Positions 9,301 through 17,025 of a DNA stretch of 34,588 nt are shown piece after piece (positions within the stretch are counted from its first letter, which is position 1; every line of letters starts with the position of its first letter). The translations under genes and the position numbers were made by a program. This DNA comes from a bacterium (lineage in GTDB: Bacteria; Vulcanimicrobiota; Xenobia; Xenobiales; JADMJV01). Under the pieces are notes generated by a model. It worked only from the letters and a program-made list of their open reading frames with translations. It did not search any database and was not told the origin of the DNA. The stretch covers positions 1 through 34,588 of the forward strand of contig JAFEBA010000128.1 of the NCBI GenBank assembly GCA_018266105.1, written 5' to 3'.

Positions 9301-9617
9301 GTCCGCTGGGCCTCGCCACCTTGCTGGCGCCGCCCCTGTTACTCAGCCTGGGGTCGGGGGAACATGCCTTGTGGACCGGCACGTTGGCCGTCATGTTGCT
9401 GTTCACACAGCGGCCCAATCTGATGGCCTGGGGCGGGCTGGCTTTGCTCAGTGAAGTGGCGATTCAGGCCGTGATGTTTGCCTCCAATCTGCCCTGGCAT
9501 CAATGGGCGGTGGTGGGCGGACTGCTGTTGGTCAGCCTGGCTTTTCTGGTGGAACGGCGCCGTCAGGAAGTGCTGTTGGCCAGTCGAGCCTTTGTGGCGA
9601 GTCTCAAGAGCTGGTGA
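6315..9617 (+). CDS. Giant polytopic membrane protein with N-terminal zinc ribbon
   Basis: 1100 residues from GTG, set by a perfect AAGGAGG five bases upstream. It has three parts. First is a zinc ribbon (C5, C8, C20, C23). Second is a charged and Pro-rich soluble linker to about residue 180, with an Arg/Glu helix and a PPVAPPPPP run. Third is a continuous array of roughly thirty hydrophobic helices to the C terminus. The first helices (LYALGGVLLLAAGVGILG, near 187) recall DUF2157-type membrane proteins. Related zinc-ribbon plus multi-helix proteins exist in Actinobacteria and other phyla without known function. No transporter motif is visible. It is followed by a strong hairpin-plus-T-run at 9638-9713. 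Confidence 0.8.
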   Translation: MTLRCWNCGTEESRADASVCALCGEFLRPETEQRTRARERVEYLIRELRRWKSVPDWWKNEAEENYRRRLKTLRELPSTPIVESPAVVARASVDSLMVEGLPERMEAPDIPDEQVAALQVVTQVDPPVAPPPPPRQRSATSAEKQAAFQALLDHQVELPQLPVETHTPSEADLAMQMLMGAFSEKKIRLLYALGGVLLLAAGVGILGSNWDGWGRQAMALLLTLLPVLFFWLARRLEEVLPVSSRMFTVLGGAMLPVGLLFLEVWRAPAFLIGFVVNRRHAKEPICVYLSGLCWALTGWALGGGLPLGLLSFAGAAVLLKMERDNPHWIKVAHGLSLLGLLSAFTRGQLEAGTATTLFLLAITYFTTCALVLNTTRAMVGASLVSLLCAAWLSSLLEWPTSTVGLAALLQGALYFRRNQTLALTLPAAILLLFVGLPMLAHPFQADALQMLTGVLGTAFYAYAAYAHNRPVWAYAAALCALYSYFTLLGLTHIATYRPWMVAVLLATQIVVTLLRYKVPHDYLRPWAFTAAGTALLLVPLNAVLQMAGADAFTPWVYLGVSATIALCAVFEKESKALYVSMVTAALAYGTWLPIWFGHSSQPNLGLAFTAFVAALALGGLALRKTPYAQPLLVSAAVAGWVFSTMQFGYLAVGYWSSATTALIFYGVGFAMPRKKASNFQAGLCLVTALACFDHLGTSGLTAGLVASALLMALPGYAEAGLLWSACVAVMGPVHLQLFPALLWLGGATYKKDLRLAQASTLLALPCVVLHGLAGANLGLLALQCSALLALSLRWSQASLLVPAWLALKVIYLQAFPEHLTPALWLEWLLFFLVNRKLEKPLPSIEGLTGLCLLAISFWQGGWQAALNPWLVVGLLLYRKQSQMAQVVAVWAAFCGAEVTHQWLVFSAELFLWCLVQPRSLRPLGYLAWLGCLAGGELVPLCGTLALGAGAFGFQKRAHECFGLLYHAYVAVLFHNSVATPEFFTVPLGLWMLRTHRPLGLATLLAPPLLLSLGSGEHALWTGTLAVMLLFTQRPNLMAWGGLALLSEVAIQAVMFASNLPWHQWAVVGGLLLVSLAFLVERRRQEVLLASRAFVASLKSW

Positions 9618-9620
9618 ACT

Positions 9621-9661
9621 TGTAACAAAACCGGGACGGCATCCTTTCCTTGTTGCCCCTA
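9621..9661 (+). promoter_or_regulatory. Upstream motif pair shared with the second metalloprotease
   Basis: TGTAACAAAAC (9621-9631) and TTGCCCCTA (9653-9661), 40 bases from first to last. The same pair, TGTAACAAAAC and CTGCCGCCTA, lies at 24055-24094 before the paralogous protease with 39-base spacing. TAGACT (9660-9665) could serve as a -10 element. Conservation next to two paralogs only suggests a common promoter or activator site. Confidence 0.4.
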
Positions 9662-9713
9662 GACTGGAGAAGTCAGATGTCAGGGGTCCAACAGGGAAAG
9701 GATGCCTTTTTTT
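9638..9713 (+). terminator. Very strong intrinsic-terminator-like hairpin with T7 tail
   Basis: GGCATCCTTTCC (9638-9649) pairs perfectly with GGAAAGGATGCC (9695-9706). The stem continues with TGTTG/CAACA (9651-9655/9689-9693), CCCCT/AGGGG (9656-9660/9682-9686) and GACT/AGTC (9662-9665/9671-9674). Seven T follow at 9707-9713. It should end transcripts of the giant membrane gene. The protease GTG is only two bases after the T-run, and its ribosome site GGGAAAGG (9694-9701) is inside the 3' arm, so attenuation or ribosome-site masking is possible. Confidence 0.8.
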
Positions 9714-9714
9714 C

Positions 9715-11103
9715 GTGCTCGTACGCTCTACGCCCACACCCCGTCTGTTTTCCAGCAATCCTCAAGATTCGACCGTCCTGGCCGCGGGTACAACGACCGT
9801 GGCCGGACTGGGCACCGATCTTTCAACCGACAGGGTTGTACTGAACGCAAAATTGGAGCCCAACTCAGAAGGGAATTTCGTTTACCCTGACAGTGACGAA
9901 AGATTGACCGCCGCCAATGCCTTTTCGGCCGTGGCCAACGCCGTCAGCAGCACCGAGTCCTGCTGGGGAGAGTCCATTCAATGGGCCACCCGTCGTCCTA
10001 AACTGGCCGTCAACCCGGACGCCGGTCAGGACCTCAATGCCTACTATGCCCGCGCTCGCGGAGGCCTGTTCTTTTTCCATGACACCGATGCTCTGACTGG
10101 TGAAACCATCTATTCCGGACGCTCCAGCGAAGTCACCGGCCACGAAGCATTTCACGCCATTTTGGACGCCAAGCGGCCCGCTTATCTGGGCGCCTGGGAC
10201 CCTGACCCGGGAGCTTTTCATGAGTCCATGGGGGATGTGGGAGCTCTGGCCCTGGCCTTGCAGAATGACCGCGTCATCGAGCTCGTGGCCCGGCAGACGG
10301 GTGGCGACCTGCGCCGGCAAAACTGCGCTGCCGCCCTGGGTGAGCAACTCGGACTGGCGATCAACCACAAAGTAGGCCACGACGCCACCGGTGGGCCCTG
10401 GACGCGCAATGCCATCAACCGATTCACCTGGGTCGACCCGGATACACTGCCAAGTCACGCCCCCCACGATCAGCTTTCTAGTGAGGTGCATAGCCTGTCT
10501 CGCCTATGGACGGGTGCTATGTACGATGTGTTGACCGGAATCGTGCAGGACAACCTGGCCCAAGGTCAGGATGTTCAAACCGCCCTGCGCAATGGCGGCA
10601 GCGAACTTTTGAAGATGCAGGGCCGACTGCTTTCGCCGGGCATGGCTCCCGACGGCTCTTTCCGCTTCAAGGAGATGGCCCAGGCTTTGCTCAAGTCCGA
10701 GAATCAGCTCAATCAGGGTAAATACAGCAGCTTAATAGCCGACGTTATGGATCAGCGTCGGATCTTGCTCAAGGGAGCCTCATTGACCGACCAGGATCTT
10801 TCTGGCTCACACTCTGTCAGCGTGACGCTGGCGGGCGACCGTTTCGGCCCGTTTCAGGGAATGGAAGTCAGTCACACGGTCAGCGGCGAAGAGGGGCGCG
10901 GTTTGACCGAGAATCAACAAGAAAGGGACCAGCTCTCCAGTCGAATGGCCCGGCTGATTGCCAACGGCGAAATCTTGATGACCTTGCCTAACCAGGACCC
11001 GTCCAAGTTGAACCTTTTCAAGGCGGACGGAGAACCTTACAAGGGCGTGGTGGTCTGGACCGAAGGCAAGCCGGTGATTGAGCCCACTTACATCATTGGT
11101 TAA
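9715..11103 (+). CDS. M4/M36-like zinc metalloprotease, paralog 1
   Basis: 462 residues from GTG 9715; the open frame runs further upstream through the terminator, which is unlikely to be coding. Zinc ligands fit a thermolysin/fungalysin-type gluzincin: H143-E-A-F-H147, then E170 in AFHESMGD, with D174 equivalent to the Asp of the M4 NEAxSD motif. H259 in SEVHSLSRLW matches the transition-state His. It aligns along its length with the protease at 24135, which is longer at the C terminus. There is no signal peptide; the N terminus is short and Pro/Ser-rich with PQDSTVLAAG. Substrate is unknown; it may be exported by another route. Confidence 0.82.
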   Translation: MLVRSTPTPRLFSSNPQDSTVLAAGTTTVAGLGTDLSTDRVVLNAKLEPNSEGNFVYPDSDERLTAANAFSAVANAVSSTESCWGESIQWATRRPKLAVNPDAGQDLNAYYARARGGLFFFHDTDALTGETIYSGRSSEVTGHEAFHAILDAKRPAYLGAWDPDPGAFHESMGDVGALALALQNDRVIELVARQTGGDLRRQNCAAALGEQLGLAINHKVGHDATGGPWTRNAINRFTWVDPDTLPSHAPHDQLSSEVHSLSRLWTGAMYDVLTGIVQDNLAQGQDVQTALRNGGSELLKMQGRLLSPGMAPDGSFRFKEMAQALLKSENQLNQGKYSSLIADVMDQRRILLKGASLTDQDLSGSHSVSVTLAGDRFGPFQGMEVSHTVSGEEGRGLTENQQERDQLSSRMARLIANGEILMTLPNQDPSKLNLFKADGEPYKGVVVWTEGKPVIEPTYIIG

Positions 11104-11599
11104 CGTCAACGACCGCATCGAGGAGTATCGTCGGGACTGGCAGGCTGGTCCCGGCGGCCCCGCCGTGAAAAAGCCCGCGCCTCGGGCGGCCCGACCGGTG
11201 CACCTGGCCACATTCCTGATGCTGGCTGCATGCAGCCTGCTGGTCGGCGGCGACAAATTGTTGGATTTATGGCGACGCCGACTGATTCATCAGACTCAAA
11301 ATCAGGCCAATCGCATCAAGACTGAGCTGGAGATGAGCACACATCTGCGCCTTTTGCGTCAGTATTACCTGAGCAATGCGGCTTTGCCGCCCGACCCGAT
11401 GGGCTACTTGATTCCTTTCTTCAAAGACAACAAGCCTTACCCCAAGGGCTGTGACTTTTGGGGCCACTATTACCGGGTGGACTCTGATCCCGACCAGTTT
11501 GGCATCCGCAGTGCCGGAGTTGACGGTAAAATGGATACGGCAGATGACCTATACGCCGGCGTGAAGCTGAAAGAGCTTAATTCAGTTGTAAAGCCCTGA
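11078..11599 (+). CDS. GspG-like pseudopilin with atypical N terminus
   Basis: Up to 173 residues. The start is uncertain: TTG 11078 has GAAGG eleven bases upstream, TTG 11096 overlaps the protease stop, and GTG 11165 would put Lys-Lys near the N terminus. One hydrophobic segment (HLATFLMLAACSLLVGG) is followed by a long amphipathic helix. The C-terminal part has WGHYYRVDSDPDQFGIRSAGVDGKMDTADD, cited here only as its GspG-like features: WGxxYxV, an 'IRSAGVDG' turn and an Asp-rich calcium-loop-like end. The canonical prepilin GFTLxE cleavage site is missing. It overlaps the carB 3' end by 23 bases and may act with the protease. Confidence 0.6.
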   Translation: MSPLTSLVNVNDRIEEYRRDWQAGPGGPAVKKPAPRAARPVHLATFLMLAACSLLVGGDKLLDLWRRRLIHQTQNQANRIKTELEMSTHLRLLRQYYLSNAALPPDPMGYLIPFFKDNKPYPKGCDFWGHYYRVDSDPDQFGIRSAGVDGKMDTADDLYAGVKLKELNSVVKP

Positions 11600-14500
11600 C
11601 CCTCCACTGGCCTTCGCGCAGGGACTTGATTCCGCTGATGGCTGCCTGGGCCGCCGACATGGTAGTGATCAAGGGGATTCCCTGTTCCACCACAGCCGCT
11701 CGAATGCTCTGGCCGTCGCCGTAGCTGTGCTCACCCGGTCCCGGGGTGTTGATCACCAACTGCACCCGCCCCGCCGAGATCTCGCCCAGCATATTGGGAC
11801 GATCCGGTAAAATCGGGTCCACCTCTTTCACAGGCAGTTGCACGCGGCGGAAGGCGGCAGCGGTGCCGGGAGTGGCGACCAGCGAGAAGCCCATCCGATG
11901 AAGTTCTCGAGCCACTTTGATGGCCGTGGCTTTGTCGTAGTCGTTGACGGTGATGAGAACCGAACCTTCGACGGGAAGCGGGCATCCGGCCGCGATTTGA
12001 CTCTTGGCGAAAGCCCAGCCGAAATCGCGGTCCTGTCCCATGACCTCGCCGGTCGAGCGCATTTCCGGTCCGAGCTTGGGGTCACTGCCCGGGAATTTGC
12101 GGAAAGGCAGCAGGGCTTCCTTAACGTAGAAGCCGTCCACCTGGGGTTCGACCTCGAAGCCGACCTGTTTTAAGGACTCGCCCAGCATCAGGCGAGTGCT
12201 CATGCGCGCCAGTGGATTGCGAGTGGCTTTGGCCAGGAAGGGCAGCGTGCGCGAGGCGCGCGGATTGACTTCCAGTACGAAGACCTGATCTTCTTGAATG
12301 GCCAGCTGAACGTTCATCAGCCCGCGCACCTTCAGAGCTTTACCCAGGGAATGGACGGCGTCGCGGATCAACTGCAAATGGAAAAGGCTGACCTTGTAGG
12401 GAGGGATCACGCAGGCTGAATCGCCCGAATGCACCCCGGCCTCCTCGATGTGCTGCAGTACGCCTGCGATAACCACCTGCTCGCCGTCGCCCAGGCAGTC
12501 TACGTCGACCTCCACAGCGTCTTCCAGGAACTGGTCGACCAGCACCGGGTGACCCTGAGAAACTTCGATAGCGGCCAGTGCCAAGGGATGCAGCTGGTCG
12601 GGTTGCTCGACGATGGCCATGGCGCGACCGCCCAGCACATATGAAGGTCTGAGCAAAAGCGGGTAGCCCAGCTTGTTGGCGCACTCCTCCACGCCCTCCA
12701 GGGTCGTGGCGGTGGCCGAGCGAGGCTGAGTGAGTTCTAGTTGCTCAATCAACTCCGAGAAGCGTTGGCGATCCTCTGCCCAGGCGATCGAATCGGCAGA
12801 AGTACCCAGAAGTTTGACTCCCTCGTCTACCAGCGGCTGCACCAGCTTGAGCGGAGTCTGGCCTCCCAGCTGCACAATCACCCCCAGAAGCTCGCCCCGA
12901 GAAGCCTCCCGGTGAATGATCTCCAGCACGTGCTCGACCACCAGAGGCTCGAAATAGAGGCGGTCGGAGGTGTCATAATCGGTGCTAACCGTTTCCGGGT
13001 TGCAGTTGATCATGATGCTCTCGATGCCCATTTCACGTAGGGCCCAGGAAGCGTGCACGCAGCAGTAATCGAATTCAATGCCCTGACCAATGCGGTTGGG
13101 GCCGCTGCCCAGAATGATGACTTTCTTACGCTGGCTGGGTTCAGCTTCGCTCACGCTGGCCTGATAGCTCGAGTAAAGGTAGGGCGTGGTGGCGGGGAAT
13201 TCGGCCGCGCAGGTGTCCACGCTCTGGTAATGGGGCCGAATTCCCAAGGAATGCCGAAGCTTGCGCATTTCCTTTTCCGAGGTCTTCTTCAGACGCGCCA
13301 GGGCGACGTCCGAGAATCCAAGGGCTTTGGCTTCAGTCATCAACTCGTGGTTGAGCTCCTGAGATTCGATTCGCTTTTCCAGCTCCACAATTCGCGAAAT
13401 TTGGTAGACGAACCAGGGATCCACCGAGGTCTTTTCCAGGATGTCCGCCTCGGTGGCGCCGTGCCGGATCTCGTCGGCCAGGGCCAGCAGGCGATAGGGA
13501 TTGGGCTGCAGGCCCGTGTCCTTAGGGGCCGGAGTCAGGCCGTCCAAACCGATTTCCAGTGAGGAGAGCGCTTTTTGCAGGGACTCGCAGAAGTTGCGAC
13601 CGAGAGCCATCACCTCGCCCACGGACTTCATTTGCGGGCCCAAGGTCGAATTGGCGCCAGGGAATTTGGCGAAATCCCAGCGGGGGATTTTGACCACCAC
13701 GTAATCGATCGACGGCTCGAAGGAACAGGGGGTGGTGCCGGTGATATCGTTCTGAATTTCGTCCAGGGTGTAGCCCACTGCCAGTTTTGCGGCCACCTTG
13801 GCAATCGGAAAACCGGTGGCTTTGGAGGCCAGTGCCGAGGAGCGGCTGACGCGCGGGTTCATTTCGATCACCACCAGGCGTCCGGTGTTGGGGCAGACCC
13901 CGAACTGCACGTTGGAGCCGCCGGTGGCCACGCCAACCTTGTTCATGATCTGGCGGGCGCAGTTGCGCATGGCCTGGTATTCGCGGTCGGCCAGGGTCTG
14001 GGCGGGGGCTACGGTGATGCTGTCGCCCGTGTGCACCCCCATGGGATCAAGGTTCTCGATGGAGCAGACCACGATGAAGTTATCCGCCTTATCGCGGATG
14101 ACTTCCAGTTCGAACTCTTTCCAGCCCAGCACGGACTGTTCAACCAGTACCTGGGTGACTGGGCTTTCGCGCAGTCCGTTGGTGCAGATGGCTTTCAGTT
14201 CATCCACACTGAAGGCCATCCCGCCGCCACTGCCGCCGAGCGTGAAAGAGGGGCGCACGATCACCGGGTAGCCCACCTTGCCGGCGAAGGCCAGGGCGTC
14301 GTCCACGTTCTGTACGGTGACGCTTTCCGGCACATCCACTCCGATCTCCAGCATGGCCTGGCGGAAGCGCTGACGATCTTCGGCCAGACGAATCGCGTCC
14401 AGGGGAGCACCCAGCACTTCCACATTGAACTTCTCCCAGACTCCGGCTTCAGCCAGGTCCAGCGTCAGATTGAGGGCCGTCTGGCCGCCCACGGTGGGAA

Positions 14501-14759
14501 GTACTGCGCATGGGCGTTCCTTTTCTACGATGGCGCTCACGGCGGGTACGGTCAGGGGCTCGATGTAGGTGCGGTCAGCCAGTTCCGGGTCGGTCATGAT
14601 GGTGGCTGGATTGCTGTTGACCAGCACCACTCGATAGCCGTCCTGGCGTAGCGCTTTGATGGCCTGAGTGCCGGAATAGTCGAATTCACAGGCCTGGCCG
14701 ATGACGATGCCGCCCGAGCCGAGCACCAGAATAGTCTTGAGATCGCTGCGCTTAGGCAT
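11577..14759 (-). CDS. carB: Carbamoyl-phosphate synthase large subunit CarB
   Basis: 1060 residues from ATG 14759, chosen because GGAG lies nine bases upstream and the protein then starts MPKRSDLKTI like other CarB. It makes carbamoyl phosphate from bicarbonate, ammonia from CarA and two ATP, for pyrimidine and arginine synthesis. Both ATP-grasp halves are visible: LGSGGIVIGQACEFDYSG with LGGSGGG in the first, LGSGPNRIGQGIEFDYC in the second, and a C-terminal allosteric MGS-like domain (from about 930). The first half reads GSGGI where most CarB have GSGPI or GAGPI. It overlaps carA by eight bases, indicating coupling. Confidence 0.97.
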   Translation of the reverse strand: MPKRSDLKTILVLGSGGIVIGQACEFDYSGTQAIKALRQDGYRVVLVNSNPATIMTDPELADRTYIEPLTVPAVSAIVEKERPCAVLPTVGGQTALNLTLDLAEAGVWEKFNVEVLGAPLDAIRLAEDRQRFRQAMLEIGVDVPESVTVQNVDDALAFAGKVGYPVIVRPSFTLGGSGGGMAFSVDELKAICTNGLRESPVTQVLVEQSVLGWKEFELEVIRDKADNFIVVCSIENLDPMGVHTGDSITVAPAQTLADREYQAMRNCARQIMNKVGVATGGSNVQFGVCPNTGRLVVIEMNPRVSRSSALASKATGFPIAKVAAKLAVGYTLDEIQNDITGTTPCSFEPSIDYVVVKIPRWDFAKFPGANSTLGPQMKSVGEVMALGRNFCESLQKALSSLEIGLDGLTPAPKDTGLQPNPYRLLALADEIRHGATEADILEKTSVDPWFVYQISRIVELEKRIESQELNHELMTEAKALGFSDVALARLKKTSEKEMRKLRHSLGIRPHYQSVDTCAAEFPATTPYLYSSYQASVSEAEPSQRKKVIILGSGPNRIGQGIEFDYCCVHASWALREMGIESIMINCNPETVSTDYDTSDRLYFEPLVVEHVLEIIHREASRGELLGVIVQLGGQTPLKLVQPLVDEGVKLLGTSADSIAWAEDRQRFSELIEQLELTQPRSATATTLEGVEECANKLGYPLLLRPSYVLGGRAMAIVEQPDQLHPLALAAIEVSQGHPVLVDQFLEDAVEVDVDCLGDGEQVVIAGVLQHIEEAGVHSGDSACVIPPYKVSLFHLQLIRDAVHSLGKALKVRGLMNVQLAIQEDQVFVLEVNPRASRTLPFLAKATRNPLARMSTRLMLGESLKQVGFEVEPQVDGFYVKEALLPFRKFPGSDPKLGPEMRSTGEVMGQDRDFGWAFAKSQIAAGCPLPVEGSVLITVNDYDKATAIKVARELHRMGFSLVATPGTAAAFRRVQLPVKEVDPILPDRPNMLGEISAGRVQLVINTPGPGEHSYGDGQSIRAAVVEQGIPLITTMSAAQAAISGIKSLREGQWRVRALQLN

Positions 14760-15882
14760 GCTGGAGAACTCCAATCAGGGACCGATATTTGTCGAATAGG
14801 TAGCGAGAGTCGTGGGGGCCGGGGGCGTTCTCGGGGTGGTATTGGACCGAGAAGGCGCGAGCTTCACTACACTCTAGACCCTCGCAGGTGCCGTCGTTCA
14901 AGTTCTTGTGGGTGAGGGTGGCCTTGCCCGGGAGCGTACTTTCGTCAACGGCAAAACCGTGGTTTTGCGTGGTGACTTCCACTCGTCCGCTGGGGATATG
15001 TAGAACCGGCTGGTTGCAGCCGCGGTGACCGTATTTCAGCTTGTAGGTGCGCGCTCCCAGGGCCAGTCCGAGCAGTTGGTGGCCCAGGCAGATGCCGAAC
15101 ATGGGCACTCGGCCCAGCAAATCTTTCACGCAGTCTACGATCCCCGGCAGGGCGGCGGGATCGCCGGGGCCGTTCGAGAGGAATACCCCGCTGGGTTTGA
15201 ATTCCAAGATTTGGGCGGCTGTGGTGCGAGCCGGCACGCGCACCACTTCGAAACCTTGAAGCAGCAGTAGCTGGAGCATTTCCTCTTTCATGCCGCAGTC
15301 TAAGGCTACGATGCGAGGGCGTCCTTCGCTCTGGCCATAGAACTGAACGGCGGCGGGACTGACGCTGTCCACCAGGTTGCTGCCCTCCATTTTGGGCCAG
15401 GCCGCCAGCTTTTCTTCGACATTCTCCAGTGTGCCCTCGTGCCAGAGCACTCCCCGCATCACGCCTTGCGAACGCAGATGGCGTACCAGGGCTCGGGTGT
15501 CCAGGCCGCTGATGGCGACCACTTCTTGCTCGCGCAGCCATTCGGGCAGCCCTTTCTGGGCGCGCCAGTTGCTGTAAAACGAACTCATGTCTTGAACCAC
15601 GTAGCCTTGCAGCCAGCAGCGATGCGATTCGTTATCCCGCTGGCAGACCCCCACGTTGCCCACGTGAGAGACGGTGGAAACCAGGATCTGACCGCTATAC
15701 GAGGGGTCGGTTAGCAACTCCTGATAGCCCGTCATTCCAGTCGAAAATACGACCTCGCCTAACCTGAAGCCGCTGGCCCCAGCGGCCAGTCCGGCAAAGC
15801 GGGTCCCGTCTTCCAGTTGCAACCAGGCTTTCTTGCCTGTGGTTGCCGGACAGAGAGCGGCATAAGTAAGCGGTCCAGACAC
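14752..15882 (-). CDS. carA: Carbamoyl-phosphate synthase small subunit CarA
   Basis: 376 residues from GTG 15882, preferred over an ATG at 15921 because a perfect GGAGG lies six bases upstream. CarA is the glutaminase that feeds ammonia to CarB. The N-terminal domain begins KAWLQLEDGTRF. The class I amidotransferase domain has the nucleophile C265 in FGICLGHQ and the partners H349 and E351 in VQYHPENA. Nothing like a PyrR site or an arginine operator is clear upstream. In this organism its product could also feed the carbamoyltransferase at 21076. Confidence 0.97.
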   Translation of the reverse strand: MSGPLTYAALCPATTGKKAWLQLEDGTRFAGLAAGASGFRLGEVVFSTGMTGYQELLTDPSYSGQILVSTVSHVGNVGVCQRDNESHRCWLQGYVVQDMSSFYSNWRAQKGLPEWLREQEVVAISGLDTRALVRHLRSQGVMRGVLWHEGTLENVEEKLAAWPKMEGSNLVDSVSPAAVQFYGQSEGRPRIVALDCGMKEEMLQLLLLQGFEVVRVPARTTAAQILEFKPSGVFLSNGPGDPAALPGIVDCVKDLLGRVPMFGICLGHQLLGLALGARTYKLKYGHRGCNQPVLHIPSGRVEVTTQNHGFAVDESTLPGKATLTHKNLNDGTCEGLECSEARAFSVQYHPENAPGPHDSRYLFDKYRSLIGVLQHA

Positions 15883-15981
15883 GATAATCCTCCGAGCCCC
15901 CAATGAATCAGCATTCAGCATGCACTTGCAGGGCCGAGGGTTAAACCTGAAAGCTGTTCAGACTTGCTAAAGCGAGCCCGC

Positions 15982-16359
15982 TCAGCTGTTGGGTTTCTGA
16001 AGTTTTTGCAGCTCGTTTTGGGCCTTCTCGTTTGCGGTGATCAGTTGACGCCCGGCCTTAGCCAAAAGCTGCTCGACTTCATTCAGAAGCGAGGCGTCTT
16101 CACGGTCTAACGCTTCGTTGAGCTTCTCGCAGCAGTCCAGGTAGGTTTCCCCAGCCGAGTAAAAGTTGGCGTCCACCGATTGCAGGTCCACCATTTGCTT
16201 GGGCATCTTGTCCCAGATGGCCATGATGCCTTCCACGGCCTGGCTGATCCCGGCCAGCTCCTGGCGCAGGGCCTGCTTGCCGCCGGGGTTTTGCCCCCCC
16301 AGCACCTGCCTGGCCTGGGCCAGAGCTCGTTGTAGGCGTTCTGTCGGGTTTGCTTGCAT
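15982..16359 (-). CDS. Small all-helical protein of unknown function
   Basis: 125 residues, soluble, rich in Gln, Leu, Ala and Lys/Glu, with heptad-like spacing over most of its length, so it probably forms a helical bundle or coiled coil. There is no membrane segment or signal peptide and no known motif; two adjacent Cys (YLDCCEKL, near 75) are the only unusual residues. It lies about 100 bases upstream of carA on the same strand and is divergent from the DUF1697 gene. Its link to carAB, if any, is positional. Confidence 0.6.
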   Translation of the reverse strand: MQANPTERLQRALAQARQVLGGQNPGGKQALRQELAGISQAVEGIMAIWDKMPKQMVDLQSVDANFYSAGETYLDCCEKLNEALDREDASLLNEVEQLLAKAGRQLITANEKAQNELQKLQKPNS

Positions 16360-16442
16360 CCGGGGATATAGGAGAAAACCCAGAAAAGTCCTGGTCGAGC
16401 CTCTTAGGAGTAAGCCGGTTGCCGCTCGGGAAAGGGAAAGTC

Positions 16443-16976
16443 ATGAAGACCTACATTGCATTGATCCGGTCTATCAACGTGGGGGGCACGGGCAAGCTGG
16501 CCATGTCTCGCTTGCGTGAAATCTGTGAGCAGGCCGGTTTTGGCCAGGTCAGGAGCTATATACAGAGCGGCAATCTGGTCCTGCAGAGCGACCTGAGTGC
16601 GGCTCAGGTCAAAACCCGCTTAGAGGACCTGCTGCTGGCGGAATTGGGCCGGCCCCACGCGGTGTTCGTGCGAACCCTAGACGAGATGTCTGGGCTGCTG
16701 AAGGGTAATCCCTATCCTGGGGCGGAGAAGTCCAGGCTGTTGGTGGTGTTTTTTGATTGTGCGCCTGAGCTTTCGGAAGTGATCGCCCCCGATGGGGAGC
16801 AACTTACCGTGGGCAAACGTGAAGTCTACGTGCACTACCCGCTTGGACTGGGACGCTCAAGGTTGAAGGCGCCCGGACTGCAGGCCGGTACTGGACGGAA
16901 CCTTAATACTCTGAGCAAGCTTTTGGAGCTGGGCCGCGAAGTTGGCGACGAGCCAACCGGTGGTGCCGTGGATTAG
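16443..16976 (+). CDS. DUF1697 family protein
   Basis: 177 residues from ATG, with an AAAGGGAAAG ribosome site close upstream. The opening YIALIRSINVGGTGKLAMSRL and the block YIQSGNLVLQS are the family's standard features: 'LRGINVGG..K..M..L' and 'SGNvvf.s'. The family is common in bacteria and its biochemical role is unknown. The end (LGRSRLKAPGLQAGTGRNLNTLSKL) also fits the family, where a similar 'K.lG...T.RN..T..KL' segment is conserved. It is a complete gene, and a 49-base gap separates it from the Nudix gene. Confidence 0.88.
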   Translation: MKTYIALIRSINVGGTGKLAMSRLREICEQAGFGQVRSYIQSGNLVLQSDLSAAQVKTRLEDLLLAELGRPHAVFVRTLDEMSGLLKGNPYPGAEKSRLLVVFFDCAPELSEVIAPDGEQLTVGKREVYVHYPLGLGRSRLKAPGLQAGTGRNLNTLSKLLELGREVGDEPTGGAVD

Positions 16977-17025
16977 GAATATTTTAGCTCGTTTTGGGAA
17001 GATTTGAGCACCCGAGGAGTATGAC

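Noticed and set aside
9702..9890. ATG at 9702 next to a ribosome site, in another frame, with a T7 run that could allow slippage into the protease frame.
   Set aside because: The ribosome site abuts the ATG with no spacing, and the T-run is explained by the terminator; GTG 9715 is simpler.
13575..14651. Long plus-strand open frame antisense to carB (358 codons).
   Set aside because: It is the mirror of a highly conserved gene in GC-rich DNA; its protein is His/Gly-rich with no family features.
15883..15981. Possible pyrimidine or arginine control element upstream of carA.
   Set aside because: No terminator/anti-terminator pair, PyrR site or T-box-like structure could be built by eye.
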